A stretch of DNA of 64,000 bases from Loktanella sp. Alg231-35 (GTDB lineage: Bacteria; Pseudomonadota; Alphaproteobacteria; Rhodobacterales; Rhodobacteraceae), in contig NZ_FREV01000003.1 of NCBI RefSeq assembly GCF_900143545.1, positions 434,001 to 498,000 of the forward strand, given 5' to 3'. Below the pieces are notes generated by a model. That model made no database searches. It was not told the origin of the DNA and was given only the letters and a program-made list of their open reading frames with translations. A program made the translations under genes and the position numbers. Numbering within the stretch: position 1 is the stretch's first letter; each line of letters opens with the position of its first letter. Below are positions 38,270 through 47,937 of the stretch, in pieces.

Positions 38270-40606
38270 TTGCCTTCTGATCGTTCGTTAGAGATAGATA
38301 AACCATCGTTTCATATCGGGTTTTCGCCTGTATTGCAGATCCTGAGTGCGGGGCTGGTTTGCGTTGCTCTTTCCTTCGTCACAGATTTGCGTACCCTACA
38401 ACTCGGGCTTGTGGTCTTTGGTGCAACGCTGTGCTGCGTGTCTGGCTGGATCGGGATTGCCACCCTGTGGCGCAGGGTGCTGGGCCGCTGGCAACGGGCC
38501 AATGCGCGGCGCATGATCGCGCATGATCTTGGTGCCGGTTTTGTCACGTTAGGTGCGCGCCACGTTGATTATGCCAATGCCGCCGCCAAGGAACGTTTTG
38601 AAACCGCCGAGGGCGTGTGCCTTCCGGATGTGTTCCGGCATATGTGGGCAAAACCGCACGGGCTTTTGGATCAGTTGGTCTTGCGGGCGGCTCAATCGGG
38701 TGCGAGCGCCGAAGATATCGTGACCCGTGCAGGGCATTTCCGACTGCGTGTGTTGTGGATGGGACCAGAGTGTCAGGTCTGGTGGCTGGATGATCTGACC
38801 GGGGGCATTCAATCCGCCGCTCGGGGTGCCGATGCGGTGCCGCTGCCGATGATCTCGGTCGACTTGGATGGCACGATCCTGCAAACCAACAAGAGCATGC
38901 GCGGTCTGTTGGGCGAGCAGCGCCAACATATCACGGATGTCTTTTTCGACCTGCCGATCAGATCGGGGCAATGCAACATGTTGCATGGGGCGGACGGGCC
39001 ATTGCACCGTCTTGTGGTGCAGACACCGGGTAAGGACGATACGACCGACATCTACCTTCTGCCAGAGGAAAAAGCGCCGCTAGCGCCGCCACAATTGGAA
39101 GGCGGGTGGGATGCGATCGACGATCTTCCTGTTCCACTGCTGAAGGTTGCCAATGACGGGCAATTACTGGCCGCCAATAGCGAAGCGCGCGCCTTGCTGC
39201 ACATTCCAACCCCCCAAGGGCGCCGGTTGTCAGATGTGCTTGACGGTCCGGGGCGTCTGATCACCGATTGGCTGGAAGAAGCGCTGAACGGGCGGAGCGC
39301 GCATGTGTCGCAATTCCTGCGGGTGCGGGGCGCGAGCGAGGACACGTTTATTCAGGTCACGCTGTCCATCGCAGGCGAACAGGATGATCCGCATTTGATT
39401 GCGGTGCTGAACGATGTGACCGAGCTTAAGACGCTCGAATCGCAATTTGTGCAAAGCCAGAAAATGCAGGCAATCGGCCAATTGGCGGGTGGCGTTGCCC
39501 ATGATTTCAACAACCTGCTGACCGCAATATCAGGCCATTGTGATCTTTTGCTTCTGCGTCACGATGAAGGCGATCAAAACTACGGTGATTTGATCCAAAT
39601 TCATCAGAACGCCAATCGGGCCGCCAGTCTGGTAGGCCAGCTTTTGGCGTTCTCGCGCAAGCAGAACCTACTACCCGAAGAGATCGACCTGCGCGATACG
39701 ATGTCTGACCTGACCCATCTGCTGAACCGGCTTGTGGGCGAAAAGGTGACGCTAACGCTGGATCACGACTGTGATCTGCTGCGCATCAAAGCTGACAAGC
39801 GGCAACTAGAACAGGTGATGATGAACCTCGTGGTTAACGCGCGCGATGCGATGCAGGGCACCGGCGAGATCAAGATTGTCACGAAGAACCTGTCACTGTC
39901 CACTGAGATGACACGCGACAGGGTCACTGTGCCCAAAGGCAGCTATGTGATGGTCAAGGTCAAGGATGACGGCCATGGTATCGCCTCGGAAACCCTGGAC
40001 AAGATTTTTGAACCGTTCTGGACGACCAAACGCCAAGGCGAAGGCACTGGTCTGGGGCTTTCAACCGCCTACGGCATCGTGAAACAGACCGGCGGATATA
40101 TCTTTGTGGAAAGCGAGATCGGACGCGGAACTACCTTTACGCTGCTCTTCCCTAGCTTGCGGGCCAGTGCTGCGGCGCCGATGAAGTTGGCAAATCCCGA
40201 AACGGTGCCAGTAGCAAGCCGTGCAGAAGGCGTTGTTTTACTGGTCGAGGACGAAGCGCCAGTTCGTGCCTTTGCCTCGCGCGCGTTGCGCCTGCGCGGC
40301 TATACTGTGCTTGAGGCGGACTGCGCAGAGGCCGCGCTTGATTTGCTGAGCGACCCTGATCTGGTGGTGGATCTATTTGTGACCGATGTGATCATGCCCG
40401 GCATGGATGGCCCGACATGGGTGCGCAAGGCGCGCGTCGACCGCCCGACCACAAAGGTGGTCTTTGTGTCTGGCTATCCTGAAGATGCATTTGATGATGG
40501 CGAGGCGATGATCGAGAACACGGTCTTTTTGCCCAAGCCATTCTCGCTGACCGACTTGACACAAACGGTGCAAGGCCAATTGGCCAAGGACCCGGAACCG
40601 GCGTAG
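38270..40606 (+). CDS. cckA: CckA-like hybrid histidine kinase/phosphatase
   Basis: This protein of about 778 residues has two membrane helices near the N-terminus, PAS-like regions (about 190-390), a HisKA domain with the phospho-acceptor His411 in [17 protein letters not shown], an HATPase domain ([18 protein letters not shown]) and a C-terminal receiver whose acceptor is Asp706 in [13 protein letters not shown]. This architecture and the HDFNN H-box fit CckA, which feeds phosphate through ChpT to CtrA in alphaproteobacterial cell-cycle, motility and gene-transfer control. No ATG start is evident: TTG at 38270 has AAAGGT upstream and is chosen, with TTG at 38240 also possible. Confidence 0.82.
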   Translation: MPSDRSLEIDKPSFHIGFSPVLQILSAGLVCVALSFVTDLRTLQLGLVVFGATLCCVSGWIGIATLWRRVLGRWQRANARRMIAHDLGAGFVTLGARHVDYANAAAKERFETAEGVCLPDVFRHMWAKPHGLLDQLVLRAAQSGASAEDIVTRAGHFRLRVLWMGPECQVWWLDDLTGGIQSAARGADAVPLPMISVDLDGTILQTNKSMRGLLGEQRQHITDVFFDLPIRSGQCNMLHGADGPLHRLVVQTPGKDDTTDIYLLPEEKAPLAPPQLEGGWDAIDDLPVPLLKVANDGQLLAANSEARALLHIPTPQGRRLSDVLDGPGRLITDWLEEALNGRSAHVSQFLRVRGASEDTFIQVTLSIAGEQDDPHLIAVLNDVTELKTLESQFVQSQKMQAIGQLAGGVAHDFNNLLTAISGHCDLLLLRHDEGDQNYGDLIQIHQNANRAASLVGQLLAFSRKQNLLPEEIDLRDTMSDLTHLLNRLVGEKVTLTLDHDCDLLRIKADKRQLEQVMMNLVVNARDAMQGTGEIKIVTKNLSLSTEMTRDRVTVPKGSYVMVKVKDDGHGIASETLDKIFEPFWTTKRQGEGTGLGLSTAYGIVKQTGGYIFVESEIGRGTTFTLLFPSLRASAAAPMKLANPETVPVASRAEGVVLLVEDEAPVRAFASRALRLRGYTVLEADCAEAALDLLSDPDLVVDLFVTDVIMPGMDGPTWVRKARVDRPTTKVVFVSGYPEDAFDDGEAMIENTVFLPKPFSLTDLTQTVQGQLAKDPEPA

Positions 40607-40614
40607 CGCGCGCC

Positions 40615-41592
40615 TTAGTTGCTTTGACCAAGCGCCACCAGATGGGCGGCTGACCCGGTCAGGGCGGCATAATCATCTTCGATCACATGCACGGCGAAAT
40701 TGCTCATGAAGCCTGCAAAACGGCCCTTGTCGCGGAAGGCATCACCAAAGCCCAAGCGGGTCAGGTGCGGTGCAAATGCACGCGAGACGCCGCCAACAAG
40801 GTAAACCCCGCCAAATGGCAGTTGGATCAACGACAGGTTGCCGCAAACCGTGCCCAGAATGCGGGTAAACAGCGCGGCCGCGTCTTCGGCGCGCGGGTCG
40901 CTGCCATCGTCGCAGGCCGCCATGATATCCTTGGCTGCACATTCACGCGGGTCGTTGGCCTCTTGCCCCAGAAACGCATAGGCGCGTTCCAGGCCACGAC
41001 CAGACAGGACGTCTTCGACTGCAGGAAACCCATGCGCGGTTGAGACGAATTGGCACAAGCGCAATTCCATTTCGTTGCGGATCGGCAGATTGGCGTGGCC
41101 GCTTTCGGATGGGGTGACGATGCGACCCTGATCAAGATCAAAAACAGGGGCGGCGTTAAAACCGGTGCCCACACCAACCACAAGTTTTGCCGCATTCGCG
41201 GTGCCTTCCGGCCCCGGCAGGATGGTGCGGATATTAGCCGCATCAAGGTGGCCAAGGGCGTGCCCCTGCGCTTGCAGGTCATTCAAGATGGCGACGGTTT
41301 CGGCCTTCGTGGCGCGCGCCAGCGTGTCTTTGTCGATGGTCCAATCAAGGTTGGTCATCGTCGCGCGCCCGTCACGCACCGGGCCAGCGACAGCAACACA
41401 GGCCGCAATCGGATCCACACCACCTTCATCTTCGATGTAACGGCGCAGCACTGATTCCAGACCTGGAAAATCGGTATTGCGATAGCGCCGGATGGTTCCG
41501 CCGACAATTTTGCGCCCGTCGGCCAAGGCGACACGGGTATTGGTGCCGCCGATATCGGCAACCAGTGAATAGAAGTTGTCGGGGTGTCCCAT
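40615..41592 (-). CDS. glk: Glucokinase
   Basis: This 325-residue kinase phosphorylates glucose to glucose-6-phosphate. It has the ROK-independent bacterial glucokinase pattern: SLVADIGGTNTRVALADG at the ATP site, CVAVAGPVRDGRATMTNLDW, and the VVGVGTGFNAAPVF block. It follows the GH1 glucosidase gene after nine bases, with an AGGA Shine-Dalgarno. In this agl cluster it converts the glucose released by AglA and the GH1 enzyme into fuel for zwf. Its end lies eight bases from the convergent cckA end, with no visible terminator. Confidence 0.95.
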   Translation of the reverse strand: MGHPDNFYSLVADIGGTNTRVALADGRKIVGGTIRRYRNTDFPGLESVLRRYIEDEGGVDPIAACVAVAGPVRDGRATMTNLDWTIDKDTLARATKAETVAILNDLQAQGHALGHLDAANIRTILPGPEGTANAAKLVVGVGTGFNAAPVFDLDQGRIVTPSESGHANLPIRNEMELRLCQFVSTAHGFPAVEDVLSGRGLERAYAFLGQEANDPRECAAKDIMAACDDGSDPRAEDAAALFTRILGTVCGNLSLIQLPFGGVYLVGGVSRAFAPHLTRLGFGDAFRDKGRFAGFMSNFAVHVIEDDYAALTGSAAHLVALGQSN

Positions 41593-41601
41593 AGGTATGT
41601 C

Positions 41602-42924
41602 CTAACGCGCGATGGCGGTTTTGAGCGCGTGATAAGACGCTTTGGGTGTGCGCTTCAATGTTTCAAAATCCACGTGGATCATGCCAAACCTTTTTTCATA
41701 GCCATAGGCCCATTCATAATTGTCGAGCAGGGACCAGTAAAAGAAGCCCTGCACATTGGCCCCATCCGCAATCGCACGTTTGGCGGCGAGCATGTGATCA
41801 GAGACGAATTTCATGCGCACCGGGTCATAAACCGCGCCGTTTTCGACGGTGTCATCCCACGCCATACCGTTTTCGGTAACATAGATTGGCAGATCGCCCA
41901 CATGGTCGCGCGACAGCCGGGTAAGAAAGCCATAAAGGCCGTCTGGGTAAATCTCCCAGCCCATTTGCGTCTTGTCGCCGGGGCCGTCTTCGGACGTGAT
42001 ATGTGGCCAGACCGCGTTTGCGTCATGGGTCACGTTGTGCCGCGTATAGTAGTTGACGCCCAGAAAATCGATAGGCTGGCTGATCTCGGCCATGTCGTTT
42101 TGCCAGCCATCAGGCATATGGGGCCCAAGCCCTGCGAGGGCCTCTTTTGGGTAGGTGCCTTTGGTTACTGCCTCCACAAACCACCGGTTCATGATGGCGT
42201 CCCATGTGGTCGCAGCCTGTGCTGCGGCAGCACTGTCATCCTGCGCTTCGGTATGGTCGAAGTTGATCACGATCCCGCAGTTTTTCATACCCTTGGCGCG
42301 CAGCCGCGACATCGCCACGCCATGTGCAAGATTGATGTGGTGCATGGCACGTGCCGCGGCGCGGATGTCCCTTAGTCCCGGCGCGTGAAGCCCCAGAAAA
42401 TGCGACAGAAAAGAGATGCACCACGGTTCGTTGATCGTGGCAATCGCGTCGACGCGATCCCCGATCCGGTCGGTGATCACATCGGCGAAATCAGCAAAAT
42501 AGGCGCAGGTATCGCGGTTCATCCACCCGCCTTTGTCGGCGAGTGCGGCGGGCAATTCCCAGTGATAAAGCGTCTGAAACGGCTTGAGCCCACGTTCCAG
42601 CATCGCGTCAATCAAACGGTCGTAATAGTCCAACCCTTCTGGATTGACCGTCTGCCCATCCGGCATCACCCGCGCCCATGACGTCGAAAACCGATAGGCG
42701 TCCATGCCTGCATCTTTCAGCAGATCAAGGTCTTCGCCAAAGCGGTGATAATGGTCACAGGCGACAGCCCCGTCTTCAGCGCGCACGACATTGCCGGGAC
42801 CGGCTGCGAAGGTGTCCCAATGGGTCGGACCTGCGCCGCCAAACTGATGCCCTTCGATCTGATATGCGGCCGTTGCCGCCCCAAAGAGAAAGCCCTGAGG
42901 GAAGTCAGCGCGTTTGAAATCCAT
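41602..42924 (-). CDS. Family GH1 beta-glucosidase
   Basis: This 440-residue glycoside hydrolase family 1 enzyme opens with PQGFLFGAATAAYQIEG. The acid/base is Glu166 in TINEPWC and the nucleophile is Glu351 in YVTENGMAW; both are present. GH1 enzymes with this N-terminus are mostly beta-glucosidases acting on cellobiose or aryl glucosides in the cytoplasm. The ATG at 42924 has AAAGGA five bases upstream and is used rather than the frame start at 42966, which lies inside aglR. It sits between aglR and glk in a leftward operon. Confidence 0.95.
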   Translation of the reverse strand: MDFKRADFPQGFLFGAATAAYQIEGHQFGGAGPTHWDTFAAGPGNVVRAEDGAVACDHYHRFGEDLDLLKDAGMDAYRFSTSWARVMPDGQTVNPEGLDYYDRLIDAMLERGLKPFQTLYHWELPAALADKGGWMNRDTCAYFADFADVITDRIGDRVDAIATINEPWCISFLSHFLGLHAPGLRDIRAAARAMHHINLAHGVAMSRLRAKGMKNCGIVINFDHTEAQDDSAAAAQAATTWDAIMNRWFVEAVTKGTYPKEALAGLGPHMPDGWQNDMAEISQPIDFLGVNYYTRHNVTHDANAVWPHITSEDGPGDKTQMGWEIYPDGLYGFLTRLSRDHVGDLPIYVTENGMAWDDTVENGAVYDPVRMKFVSDHMLAAKRAIADGANVQGFFYWSLLDNYEWAYGYEKRFGMIHVDFETLKRTPKASYHALKTAIAR

Positions 42925-42925
42925 G

Positions 42926-43957
42926 TCAGTCCTTTCGGGGGGCCGGGCCGGTGGAGGCCCCGACAATCAATTCAGCTTCAAGCAATTCAGAGCATGGTGC
43001 GGCTTCTGGATTGGCGATGGCCTGTAGCAGCATCTCGGCCAGTTTGCGGCCTGCATCGCGCACCGATGATCGTGTGGCGGTAAAGATGGGCACCTCTTCT
43101 CCGTTCTTGAGGTATGACAGCACGTCATCATGGGTAATGACCGACACGTCCTTGCCCATCACCAGTCCTTTTTCCTCGATCGCCCGCCGCACCCCAAGTG
43201 CGCTGATCAGCGATGAACACAGGATTGCGGTAGGCGCCCCTGGTCGCGCCAGCATTTCGCGCGTGGCCCCATAGCCTGACAGCTCGGTCATTTCGCCAGA
43301 ACGCATGAGGCTGGTGTCGACGGATAGGCCCTGTGCCGTGAGTGCCGACATATAGCCGTCGCGACGACGGTGGGCGAAATCCATATCCTCAAGCCCATTG
43401 AGCAGGGCAATGCGGCGGTGCCCAAGGTCATAAAGGTACTTGGTTGCGCGCTCAAAGGCGCTGCGGTTGTTCACGTCCAGCCATGCGTATGGCACGGTGC
43501 AGCCCGACGCGCGCCCATGGACGGCAAAGGGCAGACCCAGCTTGGCGAGCAGGGGAATGCGTGTGTCATTCATACGCGGCCCATGGACGATCACCCCGTC
43601 AACGGCACGGCGCGATTTGAGACCTTGGTAGACACTGGTTTCGTTCTTGTCGTCCACGATCGAGAGGATCATTTCATAACCATGCCGGGCGTAGGTTTCG
43701 CCGGCGCCTGCGATGAAATCACCAAAGATCGGGTTCACCATCTCGTGTTTGCTGGACATCGGGATGACGTGGCCAATGGCCAATGCCTGGCCGGTGGCCA
43801 GCCCTTTGGCGCGTGTGCTGGGGCGATAATTGAAGGCGCGCGCGGCCTCTTCCACGCGTGCACGTGTCGCCGGGCTCACTTCTGGATAGCCGTTCAGCGC
43901 GCGGCTGACAGTTGTCTGACTCAATCCGAGGTTTTGCGAGAGTTCTTTGAGGTTCAT
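42926..43957 (-). CDS. aglR: LacI-family regulator of the alpha-glucoside operon
   Basis: This 343-residue repressor has the LacI helix-turn-helix MNLKELSQNLGLSQTTVSRA and hinge helix, then a periplasmic-binding-protein-like sugar domain (VDGVIVHGPRMNDTRIPLLA and VITHDDVLSYLKNGEEVPIF). It is divergent from aglEFGAK with 280 bases between. Two GCGC-centred boxes in that gap (43972-43990 and 44132-44145) are its probable operators, so it likely represses both arms until an alpha-glucoside is present. The GH1 and glucokinase genes follow it. Confidence 0.92.
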   Translation of the reverse strand: MNLKELSQNLGLSQTTVSRALNGYPEVSPATRARVEEAARAFNYRPSTRAKGLATGQALAIGHVIPMSSKHEMVNPIFGDFIAGAGETYARHGYEMILSIVDDKNETSVYQGLKSRRAVDGVIVHGPRMNDTRIPLLAKLGLPFAVHGRASGCTVPYAWLDVNNRSAFERATKYLYDLGHRRIALLNGLEDMDFAHRRRDGYMSALTAQGLSVDTSLMRSGEMTELSGYGATREMLARPGAPTAILCSSLISALGVRRAIEEKGLVMGKDVSVITHDDVLSYLKNGEEVPIFTATRSSVRDAGRKLAEMLLQAIANPEAAPCSELLEAELIVGASTGPAPRKD

Positions 43958-43971
43958 GGTCCGAAAGCTGT

Positions 43972-43990
43972 ATCCAAAGCGCTATCAAAT
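43972..43990. promoter_or_regulatory. Probable AglR operator, aglR side
   Basis: ATCCAAAGCGCTATCAAA lies 15 bases upstream of the aglR start codon. Its left half ATCCAAAGCGCT equals that of the perfect palindrome at 44132-44145, while the right half is relaxed. This suggests autoregulation of aglR by the same protein. Confidence 0.6.
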
Positions 43991-44131
43991 GTCACGGGGC
44001 AACGCCCTAATCCGCATCGCTGATCTGGCCGTAATCGTTTCAGTAACATGAATTGAAGAGAATCCAAGCAATTTTTCATTTCCGGAATGGCCAGTTGACA
44101 GCGGCGTCAACTTGCCTGAGGGTAGCTTCAT

Positions 44132-44145
44132 CCAAAGCGCTTTGG
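44132..44145. promoter_or_regulatory. Probable AglR operator, aglE side
   Basis: CCAAAGCGCTTTGG is a perfect 14-base palindrome with the central GCGC typical of LacI-family operators. It lies about 93 bases before the aglE ATG, in the region where the agl operon promoter should be. Confidence 0.7.
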
Positions 44146-44237
44146 GAACTGATTCCGTTGCGCCTGTATGGACGTCGCGCACGCATGTGCCAAAATTAAT
44201 GCCGCGCCAGAGGGTGGCGCGTTTGGGAGGAGAAACC

Positions 44238-45596
44238 ATGAGAACGAAGATTTATTCAGGTGTTGCGGCAGCGGCTTTGCTTGCGAGCGCGGCACATGCC
44301 GGCGGCCATCTGCCGTTCACACCGGGCGAGGGCGACTTTAGCTGGGACGCCTACAATGAATGGGCGGCAAACGCGCCAGACCTGAGCGGTCAGTCGGTCA
44401 CAGTGTTCGGTCCTTGGTTGTCCCCAGAGGATGATATTTTCCGTTCGGCGATCGCCTACTTTGCCGAAGCAACGGGCGCCGAGATCACCTACACCGGCTC
44501 TGACGGGTTCGAGCAGCAGATCGTGATTGATACAGAGGCCGGCTCCGCGCCAAACGTCGCTGTGTTCCCACAGCCCGGTTTGGCAGCCGATCTTGCGTCA
44601 CGCGGTCTTTTGACACCGCTGGGCGATGATATGGCCAGTTGGGTCAATGACAATTACGCCGCTGGCCCATCATGGGTTGATCTGGGCACTTATGCTGACG
44701 CAAGTGGTGACGACCAGTTCTATGGCTTCTTCTACAACGTGAACGTCAAATCGCTTGTCTGGTATGTGCCAGAGAACTTCGAAGATGCGGGTTATGACAT
44801 TCCAGAAACCATGGAAGAGTTGATCGCATTATCCGAGCAGATCATCGCAGATGGTGAGACACCTTGGTGCATCGGTCTGGGTTCTGGTCCGGCGACAGGT
44901 TGGCCCGCGACAGACTGGGTTGAAGACATCATGCTGCGCACGCAAACACCTGACGTCTATGACCAATGGGTGTCCAATGAAATCCCGTTCAACGATCCCA
45001 AAGTGATCGAAGCGATTGAGACATTCGGCATGTTTGCCAAGAATGACGATATGGTTGCGGGCGGCTCTGCTGCGGTTGGGTCTACGGATTTCCGTGATAG
45101 TCCTGCCGGTCTCTTCACTTCGCCGTCGCAGTGCTACATGCACAAGCAGGCGTCCTTTATCCCGGCCTTCATGCCAGAGGATGTTGTGATTGGCGAAGAT
45201 GCGGACTTCTTCTACTTCCCATCCTTCGCCGAAAAGGACCTCGGAAATCCTGTTCTGGGTGGTGGTACGTTGATGGCGATCACAAACCCATCGGATGCGA
45301 CAATGGCCTTTGTTGAGTACCTTCAGCAGCCGCTGGCGCATGAGGTCATGATGGCGCAAACAGGTTTCCTTACACCGCACTCTGGTGTGAACCTTGATAC
45401 GTACAAGGACGCGACGCTGCGTGGTCAGGGTGAAATTCTGCAGAACGCCACAACATTCCGCTTTGACGCATCTGACTTGATGCCGGGCGCTGTTGGTCAG
45501 GGGTCATTCTGGACGGGCATGGTTGACTATGTCGGTGGTGCATCCGCCGAAGACGTCACCGGTGCGATCCAGAACAGCTGGGACGCCGCAAAGTAA
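44238..45596 (+). CDS. aglE: Alpha-glucoside ABC transporter substrate-binding protein
   Basis: This 452-residue periplasmic protein has a clear signal peptide (MRTKIYSGVAAAALLASAAH, cleaved after AHA) and a family 1 solute-binding fold. It captures alpha-glucosides such as sucrose, maltose or trehalose for the AglFG permease. Aromatic-rich stretches such as FYGFFYNVNVKSLVWYVPE are typical of sugar-contacting lobes. The ATG at 44238 has GGGAGGAG upstream; the frame is open to 44112, but that part covers the operator region. It leads aglEFGAK. Confidence 0.93.
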   Translation: MRTKIYSGVAAAALLASAAHAGGHLPFTPGEGDFSWDAYNEWAANAPDLSGQSVTVFGPWLSPEDDIFRSAIAYFAEATGAEITYTGSDGFEQQIVIDTEAGSAPNVAVFPQPGLAADLASRGLLTPLGDDMASWVNDNYAAGPSWVDLGTYADASGDDQFYGFFYNVNVKSLVWYVPENFEDAGYDIPETMEELIALSEQIIADGETPWCIGLGSGPATGWPATDWVEDIMLRTQTPDVYDQWVSNEIPFNDPKVIEAIETFGMFAKNDDMVAGGSAAVGSTDFRDSPAGLFTSPSQCYMHKQASFIPAFMPEDVVIGEDADFFYFPSFAEKDLGNPVLGGGTLMAITNPSDATMAFVEYLQQPLAHEVMMAQTGFLTPHSGVNLDTYKDATLRGQGEILQNATTFRFDASDLMPGAVGQGSFWTGMVDYVGGASAEDVTGAIQNSWDAAK

Positions 45597-45716
45597 GCGC
45601 CTGTGCGCCGTGCAACGCCACGGCGCGACAGATGCAGCTAAAGTTTCGGGCGGTGCGCCGCCCGGACATCCTGCGGCACGCAAAGGCCGCTTAGATACAT
45701 CGCGAGGGAGGGCGCA

Positions 45717-46724
45717 ATGCATCCAGCACTGCAAGGATTACTGACGATCATCATCGGGGTCGGTGGCTGTGTCGGCTACTTTTACGGCGCAAACCTGCTG
45801 CTTGATAAGGTGCTGTTCAAGCCCACGGGCGAGAACGCCGGACGCAATATCAACCGCGCCAACCAGATCCGCCCTTGGGTCTTTTTGATGCCCGCATTGC
45901 TCGCACTTGGTCTGTACCTCGCTTACCCGGTCTTCGCGACCCTGCGGTTGAGCTTTCTTGAAAGGCTCCCCGGTAACGAATTCGCCTTTGTCGGCTTGGA
46001 CAATTACACCAAGATGTTTGCAGAGCCGAAGTTTATCGAAGCCATGAAGAACAATGTGCTGTGGTTGGTTGTTGTGCCTGCGGCCTCAACAGCCTTTGGC
46101 CTATTGGCGGCCCAGCTGACAGACCGTCTGGCATGGGGCAATATCGCCAAATCGATCATCTTTATGCCGATGGCGATTTCCTTTGTTGGTGCTGCCGTTA
46201 TCTTTAAGCTGGTTTATGAAGCGCGCCCAGAAGACGTGGCGCAGATCGGTATTCTGAACCATCTTTACATGCTGTTTGGCGGATCAGAGCCGCAGCAGTG
46301 GTTGCAAATTCCCTTCTGGAACAGCTTCTTCCTGATGATTGTGCTGATCTGGATCCAGACTGGCTTTGCCATGGTGATCCTATCGGCAGCCTTGCGCGGC
46401 ATCCCTGAGGAAACCGTTGAAGCGGCGATTGTGGATGGTGCCAATCCGTTCCAGATATTCTTTAAGATCAAGATCCCGCAGATCGTGCCAACCATCGTTG
46501 TGGTCTGGACCACAATCACGATTGCCACGCTCAAGGTCTTTGACATCGTGTTTGCGATGACGAACGGCCAATGGGAAACGCAGGTTCTGGCCAATTACAT
46601 GTACGACAAACTGTTCCGTGCCAATGACTGGGGTATGGGCTCGGCTGCGGCGATGATCATCATGCTGATGGTGACGCCAATCCTTGTCTGGAACGTACAC
46701 AACGCCCGTAAGGAGATGCGCTGA
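45717..46724 (+). CDS. aglF: Alpha-glucoside ABC transporter permease AglF
   Basis: This 335-residue inner-membrane permease has about seven helices and the binding-protein-dependent transport signature EETVEAAIVDGANPFQIFFK (EAA loop) that docks to the AglK ATPase. It pairs with AglG to form the pore. A strong GAGGGAGG Shine-Dalgarno precedes the ATG. The 120-base gap from aglE is mostly gene-free. Its TGA overlaps the aglG ATG by one base. Confidence 0.93.
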   Translation: MHPALQGLLTIIIGVGGCVGYFYGANLLLDKVLFKPTGENAGRNINRANQIRPWVFLMPALLALGLYLAYPVFATLRLSFLERLPGNEFAFVGLDNYTKMFAEPKFIEAMKNNVLWLVVVPAASTAFGLLAAQLTDRLAWGNIAKSIIFMPMAISFVGAAVIFKLVYEARPEDVAQIGILNHLYMLFGGSEPQQWLQIPFWNSFFLMIVLIWIQTGFAMVILSAALRGIPEETVEAAIVDGANPFQIFFKIKIPQIVPTIVVVWTTITIATLKVFDIVFAMTNGQWETQVLANYMYDKLFRANDWGMGSAAAMIIMLMVTPILVWNVHNARKEMR

Positions 46725-47881
46725 TGGATGCGATGGCTGGAAAGAAACCCGTTGTCGTATGGGCGCTGAATATATCGGTTGTGTTGCTGGTGGCCCTTTG
46801 GCTGTTCCCGACGCTGGGTCTGTTTGTGTCCTCCTTCCGTACCGGTGATCAGATCACTGCGTCGGGCTGGTGGTCGGCGATGTTCCCTGCGGAGCAGACA
46901 CTGCAAATCAGGGCCGCTGATCCCGATGACAACCGGGTTGAGGCCGGGGGCGGTGTCTTTGTCGTCGAAGGCAACATCTTTGGCGATGACCCGTTTGACG
47001 GCGAAATGTCTGCCTGGGCCACGTCAAGCCGCGCTTTGGGTGCCTATGCCCCCGGTGAGACGGCCGATCTGGGGGATGGTGAAACCTTTACGATGAACGC
47101 AGATGGGTCATATGTCTGGCAGGGCAATGATGACCAGATCAGTGGCCGTGCGCAGCGCGTGTTCATTGATGCGACAACGCCGCCGGATTTCACCTTGCAG
47201 AACTATAATTTTGTGCTGTTTGACGAAGACAACTCAGAAGGTATGGCCAAGGCGTTCTTTAACACGCTGACGGTGGTGATCCCGGCGACGATCATTCCGA
47301 TTTTGATTGCCGCCTTTGCTGCCTATGCGCTGGCGTGGATGGATTTTCCGGGGCGCGCGTTGCTGATCGCGGCGGTTGTTGGTCTTTTGGTTGTCCCGCT
47401 GCAATTGGCGCTGATCCCGCTGCTGTCGCTGCATAACTCCATTGGTATCGGCAAAGGCTATCTGGGGGTCTGGCTTGCCCATACCGGCTTTGGTCTACCG
47501 CTCGCGATCTATCTGTTGCGCAACTACATGGTGGGTTTGCCGCGCGACATTATTGAGAACGCCAAGGTGGACGGGGCCACGGATTTCCAGATCTTCACCA
47601 AGATCATCCTGCCGCTAAGCTTTCCTGCACTTGCGTCCTTTGCAATCTTCCAATTCCTGTGGACGTGGAATGACCTGCTGGTGGCACTGGTGTTCTTGAT
47701 TGACGCCTCGGGCCAGACGACGGTGATGACCAAGCAGATTGTTGAACTGCTGGGCACACGCGGCGGCGATTGGGAAATCCTTGCAACCTCTGCTTTCGTG
47801 TCGATTGCGGTGCCGCTTGTGGTGTTCTTTGCGATGCAAAAATATCTCGTGCGCGGTCTGCTCGCAGGCTCGGTCAAGTAA
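46724..47881 (+). CDS. aglG: Alpha-glucoside ABC transporter permease AglG
   Basis: This 385-residue permease partner has one N-terminal helix, then a long periplasmic loop at about residues 38-165 rich in Gly, Asp and short strands (GGGVFVVEGNIFGDDPFDGE), then five helices and the EAA loop (IIENAKVDGATDFQIFTK). The loop may contact AglE, as the MalF P2 loop contacts MalE; that is inference. It is followed by a perfect palindrome (47888-47912) before aglA. Confidence 0.92.
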   Translation: MDAMAGKKPVVVWALNISVVLLVALWLFPTLGLFVSSFRTGDQITASGWWSAMFPAEQTLQIRAADPDDNRVEAGGGVFVVEGNIFGDDPFDGEMSAWATSSRALGAYAPGETADLGDGETFTMNADGSYVWQGNDDQISGRAQRVFIDATTPPDFTLQNYNFVLFDEDNSEGMAKAFFNTLTVVIPATIIPILIAAFAAYALAWMDFPGRALLIAAVVGLLVVPLQLALIPLLSLHNSIGIGKGYLGVWLAHTGFGLPLAIYLLRNYMVGLPRDIIENAKVDGATDFQIFTKIILPLSFPALASFAIFQFLWTWNDLLVALVFLIDASGQTTVMTKQIVELLGTRGGDWEILATSAFVSIAVPLVVFFAMQKYLVRGLLAGSVK

Positions 47882-47887
47882 CAACAC

Positions 47888-47912
47888 ACGTCCCGGATCA
47901 GATCCGGGACGT
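47888..47912. repeat. Perfect odd palindrome inside the agl operon
   Basis: ACGTCCCGGATC (47888-47899) and GATCCGGGACGT (47901-47912) are exact reverse complements around one A. It lies between aglG and aglA. With no T-tract it is more likely a REP-like dispersed element or an mRNA stability/processing hairpin than a terminator. The CCCGGATC arm is of a type often seen as dispersed palindromes in alphaproteobacteria. Confidence 0.65.
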
Positions 47913-47937
47913 TGCCAGAATGACAGGAACAACGGCA

